Below, piece by piece: positions 28,703-38,209 of a DNA stretch of 64,000 nucleotides (its first letter is position 1; the number at the start of each line of letters is the position of its first letter). This DNA comes from Clostridium sp. BJN0013 (GTDB lineage: Bacteria; Bacillota; Clostridia; Clostridiales; Clostridiaceae): contig NZ_CP162495.1 in NCBI RefSeq assembly GCF_040939125.1, positions 1,054,001-1,118,000 of the forward strand. Direction: 5' to 3'. The translations under genes and the position numbers were made by a program. The notes under the pieces are model-generated. The model saw only the letters and a program-made list of their open reading frames with translations. It was not told the DNA's origin and ran no database searches.

Positions 28703-29782
28703 ATGAAAAATAGAAAATTAGCTTTAATATTAAGTACTGTATTTGTATCAACATTGATTTTTTCAGCTTGTGGCAGTAATAAGGATGAAGCAGCTAATGC
28801 TGATAAAAGTGAAGAGTTACAGGTCGTTAGAACATGGAGCAGGAAAGATTGTACTGCAGCACCTATTGTAATAGCGGATAAGCTTGGATATTTTAAAGAA
28901 CAAGGTTTAAAAGTAGAGTATACAGGGGATACACAGCCTGCACAAAGGCTTCCATCTATATTAAATGGGAATAATGATTTTGGAGATGCACATCCTAATA
29001 ATTTAGCCATTGCTGCACAAGGAGGAGCCAAAATAAAAGCTGTAGCAAGATCTATTGTAGAACCATCAAAAGATACAGATGACTATGAGCATCTTCAGCA
29101 TATGTGGTGGGTAAGTAATAAGAATAGTTCCATAAAAACATTAGCAGATATTAAAAACTTTGATGGAAAAGTTAAAGTTGGAACTAATTCTAGAAATTCT
29201 TGTGTAGATTATTTATCTTATAAATTGTTTGTGGATCAAAATAATATACCTATAGATAAAATTGAATGGATTCAAATGCCTGATGTAGAACAGGTTCTAG
29301 CTCTAAAGAAAGGTCTTATTCAAATTGCTGTAGTTCACCCACCATACTATAAATCTATTGAAGATAGCGGAATAGGTAATATACTTACTACAAGCGAACC
29401 TATAGCCGGTGAAAATGGAGGAACTTATCTTTACTATTTTTCAGATAGCTTTATAGAAAAGCATCCAGAAGAGATTGAAAAGTTTATAGTGGCAGTTAAA
29501 AAAGCAGAAAGGTATATAAATGAAAGTATTCCAAATAAGGAAGAAAGGGCTAAAGTAAATAAAATGGTAGAAGAGGCTATAGGAGTACCTGTAAGTGCCA
29601 ATCATTACTATGCCATTGATGGAACTATAAAAGATAGTGATATACAAGAGTGGATAGATGGGAGTATAAAAAGCGGAGCACTTCCTCAGGATACAAAAGT
29701 GAAGGTTAGTGATATAGTCACTCATAAGTTTGATAAATATACTAACTTAGCTTCATCACCAAATTTTATAGTTAAAAATTAG
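28703..29782 (+). CDS. ABC transporter substrate-binding lipoprotein (SsuA/NMT1-like)
   Basis: This 359-residue protein has a lipoprotein signal peptide ending in the lipobox LIFSAC (Cys near residue 23) and a bilobal NMT1/SsuA-type binding fold from about residue 45 (IVIADKLGYFKEQGLKVEY, DAHPNNLAIAAQGGAKIKAV). It is anchored outside the membrane and delivers ligand to the adjacent permease. The ligand class (alkanesulfonate, taurine or thioether-type sulfur compound) is inferred from family and riboswitch. AAGGGGG precedes the ATG. Confidence 0.88.
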   Translation: MKNRKLALILSTVFVSTLIFSACGSNKDEAANADKSEELQVVRTWSRKDCTAAPIVIADKLGYFKEQGLKVEYTGDTQPAQRLPSILNGNNDFGDAHPNNLAIAAQGGAKIKAVARSIVEPSKDTDDYEHLQHMWWVSNKNSSIKTLADIKNFDGKVKVGTNSRNSCVDYLSYKLFVDQNNIPIDKIEWIQMPDVEQVLALKKGLIQIAVVHPPYYKSIEDSGIGNILTTSEPIAGENGGTYLYYFSDSFIEKHPEEIEKFIVAVKKAERYINESIPNKEERAKVNKMVEEAIGVPVSANHYYAIDGTIKDSDIQEWIDGSIKSGALPQDTKVKVSDIVTHKFDKYTNLASSPNFIVKN

Positions 29783-29794
29783 GAGGAAAATTAA

Positions 29795-30391
29795 ATGAGT
29801 AAAGTAATTGAGAAATCAAGATCTGATAATTACAAAATTATAGTTAAAAATGTACAGAAATTTTATGATGTAAAATCTGAAAGTGGCGAAAAAAGTGAAA
29901 AATTTTTGGCACTGGACAATTTTAATTTAAAAATAAAAAAAGGGGAATTTATAACTATTGTAGGACCCAGTGGATGTGGAAAATCAACTTTCTTAGATAT
30001 TTTGGCCGGGTTGTCTAAACCTACATCAGGTGAACTATATATAGATGATAAGTTAATTGAAGGACCAGATTTGGACAGAGGTATTATTTTTCAAGGATAT
30101 GCACTATTTCCATGGAGAACTGTAGAACAAAATATTGAATTTGGCCTTGAGATAAAAGGTATACCAAAAAATGAAAGAAAAGAAATAAGTAATAAATTTA
30201 TTAAACTTGTGGGATTAAGTAATTTTGAAAATAGATATCCCCATGAATTATCGGGAGGTATGAAGCAGAGGGTGGCAATTGTTATAGCCGCTCTTGGGTT
30301 GTTTGTAGATATAATAATAAAATTTGTTGAAAGCAAATTGATAGGTAACAAAAATGAGGAGGTATTTAATGGTATTAATTTGAGTATATAA
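29795..30391 (+). pseudogene. SsuB-like ABC ATPase truncated and fused to the tail of a second permease
   Basis: The 198-residue ORF starts as a normal SsuB/TauB ATPase: Walker A GPSGCGKST near 62, Q-loop IIFQGYALFPW and signature LSGGMKQRVAI ending near 163. There the expected ARALA and Walker B segment is missing. The sequence continues IAALGLFVDIIIKFVESKLI, which matches the C-terminal helix of an SsuC-type permease (compare IAVLGILINKTIAFIERKVV in the permease at 27825). A deletion has joined ATPase and permease genes, possibly through the shared CAATTG. Without Walker B, D-loop and H-loop it cannot hydrolyse ATP normally. AGGAGG precedes its ATG. Confidence 0.85.
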
Positions 30392-30418
30392 TTTACAAAA
30401 AATCATGTTTTATTAGCT

Positions 30419-30581
30419 AAGGTATCTTCAAATAAATAATTAGCCAGTATGGTAGTCTATCTTACATAATACTGCGTCAGCAGAACCCTATGATAGCCCC
30501 ACTATCAAAGGAACCTGCTTCCTTGTCTTATGTAAAATAGCCTTACCACCTTTGACTTATTATTTATTTTCAGATACCTAA
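30419..30581 (+). repeat. Long imperfect hairpin between transporter genes and D1
   Basis: The outer arms AGGTATCT(tc)AAATAAATAAT and ATTATTTATTT(tc)AGATACCT are nearly perfect complements, continued inward by TACATAA/TTATGTA and AACC/GGTTCC pairing over about 70 nt per side. An inner TGATAG/CTATCA hairpin lies at the tip. It could be a small mobile palindrome, an RNA processing site or an attenuator. There is no T-run after the outer stem. Confidence 0.6.
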
Positions 30582-30601
30582 ATCAAGGGAGGATGTAATA
30601 T

Positions 30602-32116
30602 ATGAAGAAATTTAATCTTAATACTTCTGTAGTAAATACCCGTGAACAGCGTCTGGGGACTATTATTGGCTGGAAAACCGGAAAAGCTTCAGAGCTTTCC
30701 AAAGACTCTGCCTTTACTTGTGCAGGATGCAAGGGAAATGGAGGAAAAAGGCTTTGTGAGGCTACAGGACCTTTTACCCAAGGTTCTACTTGCAGTGAGC
30801 AAATGGTAGAATGTCAGGCTGGAAATGTAAGAGATGCAGTTCTGATTCAACATGCACCAATAGGATGTGGAACAGGGCAGGTAGCCTACAATTCCATATA
30901 TAGAAATGGACTTGCCATTAGAAATCTGCCTATACAAAATATAAAGATAATCAATACTAATATGAAAGAAACAGATATGGTATTTGGCGCACTTGATAAA
31001 TTGGAACAGTCTATAAGGGACGCATGGAACAGGCATCACCCTAGAGCTATATTTATTGGGACTTCCTGTGCCTCGGGAATAATTGGAGAGGATATAGATA
31101 GTGTAGCCAGTAAAATGCAGGAAGAACTTAATATTCCGGTCATTCCCATGTATTGTGAAGGTTTTAGATCAAAACACTGGAGTACAGGATTTGATGCTAC
31201 CCAGCATGGAATATTGAGGCAGATAGTTAATAAAAATCCTAAAAAACAAGGGGATCTAGTAAACATAATTAACCTTTGGGGTAGTGATGTATTCACTCCC
31301 ATGCTGGCAGAATTGGGGCTCAGAGTTAACTATGTTGTAGATCTAGCTAAAGTGGAAGATTTAGAAAAGCTTTCAGAAGCTGCTGCCACTGTTACTTTCT
31401 GCAATACACTGGGGTCTTATATGGCAGCTGCACTAGAAGAACATTTTGGAGTTCCTGAAGTTAAAGCACCCCAACCTTATGGAATTGCAGGAACGGATGC
31501 ATGGCTAAGAGAATTGGCCAGAATTACCCATAGAGAAAAAGAAGCAGAAATATATATAGAAAAAGAGCATAAAAGAATAGCACCTAAAATAGAAGAACTT
31601 AAAAAGTTATTAAAAGGCAAAAAAGGATATGCGGCTACAGGTTCAGCTTATTCTCATGGACTGATTGCAGTTCTTAAAGAACTTGGAATTGAGGTAGATG
31701 GATCCTTAGTATTTCATCATGATCCAATATATGACAACAATGATCCTAGCAAGGATACCCTTAAATTCTTAGTAGATAACTATGAGGATGTTGCTAATTT
31801 TAGTGTAAGTAACAGACAGCAATTTCAGTTTTATGGGCTGCTTAAAAATGTAAATCCAGATTTTATTCTTATCAGGCATAATGGATTGGCTCCATTAGCT
31901 TCACGAATGGGAATTCCCGCAGCTCCATTGGGGGATGAACACCATGCCATAGGGTACAGCGGAATTTTAAATTTAGGAGAAACTATTTTAGATATACTTG
32001 CACGTAAAAAATTCCACAAAGATTTGTCATCTCATGTTAAACTGCCTTATACAAAATGGTGGCTTGAACAGAGAGATCCTTATATATTGGAAAAACAACA
32101 TTATGTTGTGTATTAG
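30602..32116 (+). CDS. NifD-like alpha subunit of a nitrogenase-like reductase (D1)
   Basis: The 504-residue protein has the nitrogenase component 1 fold. Cys89 (HAPIGCG) and Cys156 (TSCASGIIGED) match the NifD P-cluster ligands C88 and C154. Cys267 (TFCNTLGSYMAA) aligns with the cofactor ligand C275. The region equivalent to the NifD cofactor His442 reads DEHHAIGYSG, with His447/His448 two to three residues off the canonical position. The N-terminus has extra cysteines (C40, C43, C52, C64, C71). Known relatives with this architecture include methylthio-alkane reductase (MarD) and other NFL proteins. NifB co-occurrence and SAM-riboswitch control support a C-S bond reductase, but this is inference. 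GGGAGGA precedes the ATG. Confidence 0.87.
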   Translation: MKKFNLNTSVVNTREQRLGTIIGWKTGKASELSKDSAFTCAGCKGNGGKRLCEATGPFTQGSTCSEQMVECQAGNVRDAVLIQHAPIGCGTGQVAYNSIYRNGLAIRNLPIQNIKIINTNMKETDMVFGALDKLEQSIRDAWNRHHPRAIFIGTSCASGIIGEDIDSVASKMQEELNIPVIPMYCEGFRSKHWSTGFDATQHGILRQIVNKNPKKQGDLVNIINLWGSDVFTPMLAELGLRVNYVVDLAKVEDLEKLSEAAATVTFCNTLGSYMAAALEEHFGVPEVKAPQPYGIAGTDAWLRELARITHREKEAEIYIEKEHKRIAPKIEELKKLLKGKKGYAATGSAYSHGLIAVLKELGIEVDGSLVFHHDPIYDNNDPSKDTLKFLVDNYEDVANFSVSNRQQFQFYGLLKNVNPDFILIRHNGLAPLASRMGIPAAPLGDEHHAIGYSGILNLGETILDILARKKFHKDLSSHVKLPYTKWWLEQRDPYILEKQHYVVY

Positions 32117-32154
32117 AAAAATAGCAGTGACTTTATAGAATAGGAGTGAATTTA

Positions 32155-33531
32155 GTGTCTAATATAAAAATAGAACAAAAAAATACAAATAAAATTGTCG
32201 AAAAGTCAAACTCAATTGAACAGATTAGATATGGATGTGCCCTAGGGGCTGTACACAGTGTTTTCGCAATTCCAAGAGTAATTCCAATTGCCCATTGTGG
32301 TCCAGGATGTGTGGACAAACAAACTTCTAACCTGGCTTTCTATAATGGATTTCAGGGAGGAGGCTATGGAGGAGGGTCTGTTGTTCCAAGTTCCAATATT
32401 TATGAAAAGGAAGTTGTATTTGGTGGTGAAGATAGATTAAGAGAACTTATAGATGCAACTTTTAAAGTTCTGGATGCGGATTTATTTGTAGTTATGACAG
32501 GATGTATTCCAGATACTGTTGGAGATGATGTTGGGGCTGTAGTGGGCGAATTTCAGGATGAAGGTCGTCCTATAGTGTATGCAGAAACAGGTGGATTTAA
32601 AGGAAATAATTTTACAGGACATGAACTGGTTACAGAAGCTATCATCGATCAATATGTAGGTGATTATGATGGACCTTTAGAAAAAGGACTTGTAAATGTG
32701 TGGTCACTTCTTCCTTATCATAATACTTTTTGGAGGGGAGATCTTACAGAAATTAAAAGAATCCTAGAGGGTATAGGTTTAAAGGTCAATATATTATTTG
32801 GGCATGAAAGTGCAGGGGTTTCAGAGTGGAAAAATATTAAAAAAGCACAATTTAATCTGGTAGTATCCCCATGGCTGGGTCTTAAAACTGCAGAAAAATT
32901 AAAGAAAAAATATAAACAGCCTTATTTGCATATTCCTATAATTCCAATAGGAGCAAAGGAAACCAGTAGTTTTTTAAGAAAAGTAGTAGAATTTTCAGGA
33001 ATTGATAAAGTTAAAGCGGAAAAATTTATTGAAGAAGAGGAAAAGAAATATTATGAATACCTAGAGGATTTTTCTGATTTTTATGCAGAGTATTGGTGGG
33101 GATTACCAGCAAAATTTGCAGTTATAGGTGACAGTGCATATAATTTAGCCCTGACAAAGTTTTTGGTAAATCAATTGGGACTGATACCTGCCATACAAAT
33201 TATTACGGAAGATCCACCTGAAAAATATAGAAGTGGTATTCGGGAGGAATTTAAAAATATAGCAGAAGATGTTTCAGTAGATATAGAATTTGAAGAAGAC
33301 AGTTATACCATTCATGAAAAAATAAGAAAAACAGATTTTGGTCATAAGCCCCCTATTATTTTTGGAACTACCTGGGAGAGGGATCTCACTAAAGAATTAA
33401 AAGGATCCATAGTTGAAGTGGGTTTTCCGGCATCTTATGAACTGGTGCTTTCAAAATCTTATGTAGGTTATAGAGGAGCGCTTACTTTGCTTGAAAAGAT
33501 ATACACTACTATAGTTGGAGCGAGTGCATAA
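32155..33531 (+). CDS. NifK-like beta subunit of a nitrogenase-like reductase (K1)
   Basis: The protein is 458 residues from GTG 32155, eight bases after AGGAG; an in-frame GTG at 32146 overlaps the ribosome site. NifK-type P-cluster cysteines are present: YGCALGA (C28), HCGPGC (C48/C52) and TGCIPDTVGDD (C117). Together with D1 it should form a heterotetramer with P-clusters at the subunit interface. The C-terminus GYRGALTLLEKIY provides the template for recognizing the displaced end of K2. It follows D1 by 38 bp and precedes the H gene by 66 bp. Confidence 0.87.
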   Translation: MSNIKIEQKNTNKIVEKSNSIEQIRYGCALGAVHSVFAIPRVIPIAHCGPGCVDKQTSNLAFYNGFQGGGYGGGSVVPSSNIYEKEVVFGGEDRLRELIDATFKVLDADLFVVMTGCIPDTVGDDVGAVVGEFQDEGRPIVYAETGGFKGNNFTGHELVTEAIIDQYVGDYDGPLEKGLVNVWSLLPYHNTFWRGDLTEIKRILEGIGLKVNILFGHESAGVSEWKNIKKAQFNLVVSPWLGLKTAEKLKKKYKQPYLHIPIIPIGAKETSSFLRKVVEFSGIDKVKAEKFIEEEEKKYYEYLEDFSDFYAEYWWGLPAKFAVIGDSAYNLALTKFLVNQLGLIPAIQIITEDPPEKYRSGIREEFKNIAEDVSVDIEFEEDSYTIHEKIRKTDFGHKPPIIFGTTWERDLTKELKGSIVEVGFPASYELVLSKSYVGYRGALTLLEKIYTTIVGASA

Positions 33532-33537
33532 TTTTAA

Positions 33538-34416
<879 letters not shown>

Positions 34417-34424
34417 CGTAAATC

Positions 34425-34623
34425 AAGTTATTCTTAGGTTCAGGTGGAGTTTGCTATAGAGAAATACTTATCTCCATCTGAACCTTATTAACAGTATTCT
34501 TAGTGCCTTTAGCACTTAGAATACGTTATCCTTTAGGGGAAGAACTTATCCAGGCGCGCAGCAGTGTTTATCTCCCACTTTGAAGAAGATGGGAGTGTTA
34601 GCTAATTACCGTGTTCGGATAAA
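34425..34623 (+). repeat. ~200-bp structured intergenic repeat, copy 6 (forward)
   Basis: This full-length copy is inserted between nifH-like and D2 inside the operon, starting 8 bp after the H stop. It could polar-terminate or process the transcript between the two DK modules. Confidence 0.9.
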
Positions 34624-34704
34624 AGTAATTTTAACATTAATATAGTCAGATACCTAAACTATATGTTACTTTAATGTAGAATTAAATATAGGGGGTAGAT
34701 AGTT

Positions 34705-36177
34705 TTGAGGGTAAATATAAAGTCACCAGAAGTTGAAATTAGAGAGAGAAGACTTGGCTCAATCACGGGATTTTATGGAAGTGCATCTGAACTTTGTAAT
34801 AAATCAAAATCAGGAAAACTCTGTGATAGAATACATTCTTTTAGCCAATGCTTAGGATGCAGCTCAGGTAATGCATTGTGTCAGCTGGCTTTAATACTGG
34901 ATGCTGTGGTTATAAATCATGCTCCACTGGGCTGTTCAGCTGATTTTTCAGATTTTAACTTTATAAATAGAGTAGAAAGACAAGCAAGAAATATTCCGGT
35001 TGCAAACGCAAATTTATTAAGTACAAACTTAAATGAGGAAGATACTATATATGGGGGAAGACAAAAATTGGAATCCACTATAGAAGAAGCATATTATAGA
35101 TTTAAACCTAATGCAATATTTATAACAACTTCCTGTGCATCTGGAATTATAGGTGATGATGTAGATACCATAGCCCAGGAAGCTGAGAATAAATTTAATA
35201 TTCCGGTTGTATATGTTTCATGTGAAGGCTTTAGATCTAAAATTTGGACCACTGGTTTTGATGCAGCATATCATGCAATAATCAGAAAGATAGTAAAACC
35301 ACCAATTAAAAAAAGAAAAGATACAATAAATGTGATTAATTTTTGGGGTACCGATATTTTTACTGATTTATTTGGAAGGATTGGTTTAACCCCCAATTAT
35401 ATAGTACCATTTTCTACAATAGATCAATTGGAAAAAATATCTGAAGCAGCAGCTACAGTGCAGATTTGTCCCACACTTGGAACCTATTTGGCTGCATCTC
35501 TTGAACAGGAATATGGAGTGCCGGAAGTTAAAACTCCACCTGCTTATGGAATAGAGGGAACGGATGCCTGGTTTAGAGAACTTGGCAGTATAACCGGGAA
35601 AGAAAAAGAAGTGGAGGAATTAATTAAATCAGAAAAAGAAAGAATATATCCTGAGCTTGAAAGGCTGAGAGAAAAATTAAAAGGAAAAAGGGTCTATATT
35701 ACAGCAGGTGCTGCCCATGGACACAGCATAATGTATATTTTAAGGGATTTGGGCATTGAAATTGTAGGAGCATCCATATTTCATCATGATCCATGTTATG
35801 ACAACAGAGATAATAAAGGAAAGAGTTTAGATCACTTAGTTGAAACTTATGGAGATATAAAACATTTTAATGTATGTAATAAACAATCATATGAACTTAT
35901 AAATTCCCTTAATAGATTAAAACCGGATGTATTTGTGGCACGTCATGGCGGTATGGCTATATGGGGAGCCAAGCTTGGTATACCAACATTTTTGATGGAC
36001 AATGAACAATTTGGATTAGGGTATCAAGGATTATTGAATTATGGAAATAAAGTTTTGGATGTACTTGAGACTCCAGAATTTATAAAAAATATTGCTGCAC
36101 ACACTAAACTCGCATATACGGATTGGTGGATTAATCAAAAACCTGATACTTTTTTGGAGGTAAACAAGCATGAGTAA
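34705..36177 (+). CDS. NifD-like alpha subunit, second pair (D2)
   Basis: This 490-residue paralogue of D1 keeps the P-cluster-type cysteines Cys77 (HAPLGC) and Cys144 (TSCASGIIGDD) and the cofactor-type Cys255 (QICPTLGTYLAA). At the position where D1 has DEHHAIGYSG it has NEQFGLGYQG, with no histidine, so cofactor binding must differ. N-terminal extra cysteines are C31, C40, C49, C52 and C59. It may be a second reductase with another substrate or a NifEN-like scaffold. The start is TTG 34705 behind GGGGGTAG. Its end overlaps the K2 start by 8 nt (ATGAGTAA), so the pair is translationally coupled. Confidence 0.83.
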   Translation: MRVNIKSPEVEIRERRLGSITGFYGSASELCNKSKSGKLCDRIHSFSQCLGCSSGNALCQLALILDAVVINHAPLGCSADFSDFNFINRVERQARNIPVANANLLSTNLNEEDTIYGGRQKLESTIEEAYYRFKPNAIFITTSCASGIIGDDVDTIAQEAENKFNIPVVYVSCEGFRSKIWTTGFDAAYHAIIRKIVKPPIKKRKDTINVINFWGTDIFTDLFGRIGLTPNYIVPFSTIDQLEKISEAAATVQICPTLGTYLAASLEQEYGVPEVKTPPAYGIEGTDAWFRELGSITGKEKEVEELIKSEKERIYPELERLREKLKGKRVYITAGAAHGHSIMYILRDLGIEIVGASIFHHDPCYDNRDNKGKSLDHLVETYGDIKHFNVCNKQSYELINSLNRLKPDVFVARHGGMAIWGAKLGIPTFLMDNEQFGLGYQGLLNYGNKVLDVLETPEFIKNIAAHTKLAYTDWWINQKPDTFLEVNKHE

Positions 36178-37459
36178 AATATTGGAACAGCCTAGACATT
36201 ATTGTACTCTTGGAGCACAACAAACAGTAACTGCAATAAAAAGTGCAATACCAATAATTCATTCAGGACCCGGATGCGGTGTAAAACTCTTTAGAGGGCT
36301 TAGTACAAATTCTGGCTATCAAGGTACAGGATATTCTGGAGGGGGAACAATCCCATGCACCAATTCAACTGAAAGAGAAGTTGTATTTGGGGGAGAAACA
36401 AGGTTAAGAGAGGTAATAGATGGAACTCTTAAAGTGTTAAAAGGAGAAATTTTTGTAGTTCTTACGGGGTGCACTGCGGATATAGTAGGGGATGATGTGA
36501 GTCAAGTAGTAAAAGACTACAAGGATCAGGGAGTACCCATAGTATATGCTGAAACAGGCGGATTCAAAGGTACAAATTTTAAAGGACATGAGATAGTGAT
36601 CAAAGCTATAGTAGATCAGTTTATAGGGGAAAGAAATCCCCAAATTAAAAAGGGTCTTGTAAATGTTTGGTCGTCAGTTCCCTACCAAGATAGCTTCTGG
36701 GCAGGAAATCTAAACCAGATAAAATATCTTTTGGAGAATATAGGGCTTAAGGCCAACATATTATTCGGGCCAAAATCCAGAGGATTAGAGGAATGGAATT
36801 CAATACCAGATGCTCAATTTAATATTGTAGTTTCTCCCTGGGTTGGAATTGAAACAGCAGAATTTTTAAAAGAAAAATATGGTACACCTTATTTGCATTA
36901 TGCACTGCCGCCTATAGGTGCTGGGGAAACCAGTAAATTTTTAAGAACAGTTGGAGAGTTTGCTGATTTGGATTCTAGTAGAGTTGAAGATTTCATTAAA
37001 AATGAGGAAGATAATTTTTATTATTATCTAGAGAGAGCAGCTGATTTTTTTCTTGAATTTAGGTATAGCATACCAGATAGATTTTTCAATATAACAGATT
37101 CTTTTTATGCACTTGGTATAAGTCAGTTTTTATTAAATGAACTGGGCATTCTTCCAGGCGAACAATATATAACAGATGATACGCCTAAGAAATATCAAAA
37201 TAATATAATAGATGAATTCAGTAAAATTTCATCCACTAGAAAATTTGAAGTATTTTTTGAATTAGATGGCGGAAAGATACATCAAAGGCTTAGAAAATAT
37301 AATTTAGGAACACATATTCCATTAATTTTAGGAAGTTCATGGGATAGAGACATAACCAGGGAATTAAATGCTTTTGGAATAAATATAACTCTTCCTGTTA
37401 TGCATAGGCTTGTACTAAATGGAGAGTACCTGGGATATAATGGTGTAACTAAACAGTAG
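36170..37459 (+). CDS. NifK-like beta subunit, second pair (K2), interrupted near its 3' end by an IStron
   Basis: As read from DNA this is a 429-residue protein. It keeps NifK-type cysteines C12 (YCTLGA), C36 (GPGCG) and C101 (TGCTADIVGDD). It ends GYNGVTKQ, whereas K1 continues GYRGALTLLEKIY. The missing end, LRLIEDIYGNILETYK, is encoded at 39532-39583 beyond the IStron. Removing 37447-39531 restores frame and gives a 442-residue protein ending GYNGVLRLIEDIYGNILETYK (read as two blocks, GYNGV and LRLIEDIYGNILETYK). The last 13 codons of the unspliced frame include 4 codons of intron sequence. Unspliced transcripts would give a slightly truncated subunit. Confidence 0.85.
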   Translation: MSKILEQPRHYCTLGAQQTVTAIKSAIPIIHSGPGCGVKLFRGLSTNSGYQGTGYSGGGTIPCTNSTEREVVFGGETRLREVIDGTLKVLKGEIFVVLTGCTADIVGDDVSQVVKDYKDQGVPIVYAETGGFKGTNFKGHEIVIKAIVDQFIGERNPQIKKGLVNVWSSVPYQDSFWAGNLNQIKYLLENIGLKANILFGPKSRGLEEWNSIPDAQFNIVVSPWVGIETAEFLKEKYGTPYLHYALPPIGAGETSKFLRTVGEFADLDSSRVEDFIKNEEDNFYYYLERAADFFLEFRYSIPDRFFNITDSFYALGISQFLLNELGILPGEQYITDDTPKKYQNNIIDEFSKISSTRKFEVFFELDGGKIHQRLRKYNLGTHIPLILGSSWDRDITRELNAFGINITLPVMHRLVLNGEYLGYNGVTKQ

Positions 37460-37860
37460 TTGTAAATTTATAAATAACTGCAATAATAAAAAACATTATT
37501 TATAGATTTATGAATAAGACGATAAGCACCCCATGTTCGTAAAGAGCATGGAGTCATAGAGATAGAATCTATGCAAAATTTCTTGAATTGCTGGAATCCC
37601 CTAAAGCTAACTAAACTACAACGTAGGTATGAAATAAAACCAAGCGTGAATGTTACGAAAGTAGAAAAAATTAGTTAGATGGCATAAGGTTAAATCCTAA
37701 GTGCTGTAAAAATGGGCAATCAGCAGCTAAGACCCGAATATAGGGTAAAGTTCAACGACTATCCTGTGATGGGAGTAGGATTAAGCAATCCGAAGTGGGA
37801 AATGCCCTTTTGCAAGGGTAATGATATAGTCTGAGCTTATGTGAGAGCATAAGAAGTTCA
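37447..37860 (+). ncRNA. Group I self-splicing intron core of the IStron
   Basis: Signature elements are in order: an internal guide GCACC at 37526-37530; a P/Q region with AATGGGCAATCAGCAGC near 37710; the R element GTTCAACGACTAT at 37750-37762; and the S element AATGATATAGTCTGA at 37820-37834. R and S pair (GACTAT with ATAGTC) to form P7, the guanosine-binding site. The upstream segment AATCCCCTAAAGC to ACGTAGG resembles IStron introns of other clostridia. The 3' splice site lies after tnpB, at about 39531. Confidence 0.85.
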
Positions 37861-37951
37861 TAAGAGAACTGCTTAGTGGCAGCGTACTAAGTGAACAACG
37901 TCAAAATTCTATTATAAATTTGTTGAAAAAATAACACCCTGTTTAAGAGCG

Positions 37952-38116
37952 TTAATGTAATCTTTTAATGTTATTTAAAAATGATTCGATAGCTTTATCT
38001 AATAATTTTGACATTGGTGTTCCTGTTTCTTTAGAATAAGCTTTTAGTTTATTCAGTAACTCAGTATTAACTGCATTTGAAAAAGGAGTTCTATTTTTCA
38101 AATCTTTGTCAGCCAT
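37952..38116 (-). CDS. Small ribbon-helix-helix protein inside the IStron
   Basis: The ORF encodes 54 residues beginning MADKDLKNRTPFSNAV, with LKAYSKETGTPMSKLLDKAI resembling the two helices of CopG/Arc-like ribbon-helix-helix DNA-binding proteins. A GAAGTGATGGC site precedes the ATG. It is transcribed divergently from tnpB, with its start 93 bp from the tnpB start, so it is placed to repress tnpB or the element. Its function is inferred from fold and position only. Confidence 0.7.
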   Translation of the reverse strand: MADKDLKNRTPFSNAVNTELLNKLKAYSKETGTPMSKLLDKAIESFLNNIKRLH

Positions 38117-38156
38117 GCCATCACTTCAAAAATATTATATAACATTTAAATAGCCT

Positions 38157-38184
38157 TTGTAAGTAATTGGACATTGGGTATAAT
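38157..38184 (+). promoter_or_regulatory. Predicted tnpB promoter inside the IStron
   Basis: TTGTAA and TATAAT are separated by 16 bp, 25 bp upstream of the tnpB ATG. It would allow TnpB expression independent of the host operon. Confidence 0.5.
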
Positions 38185-38209
38185 AATATTAGAAAGTGAG
38201 GTGAAAGAT

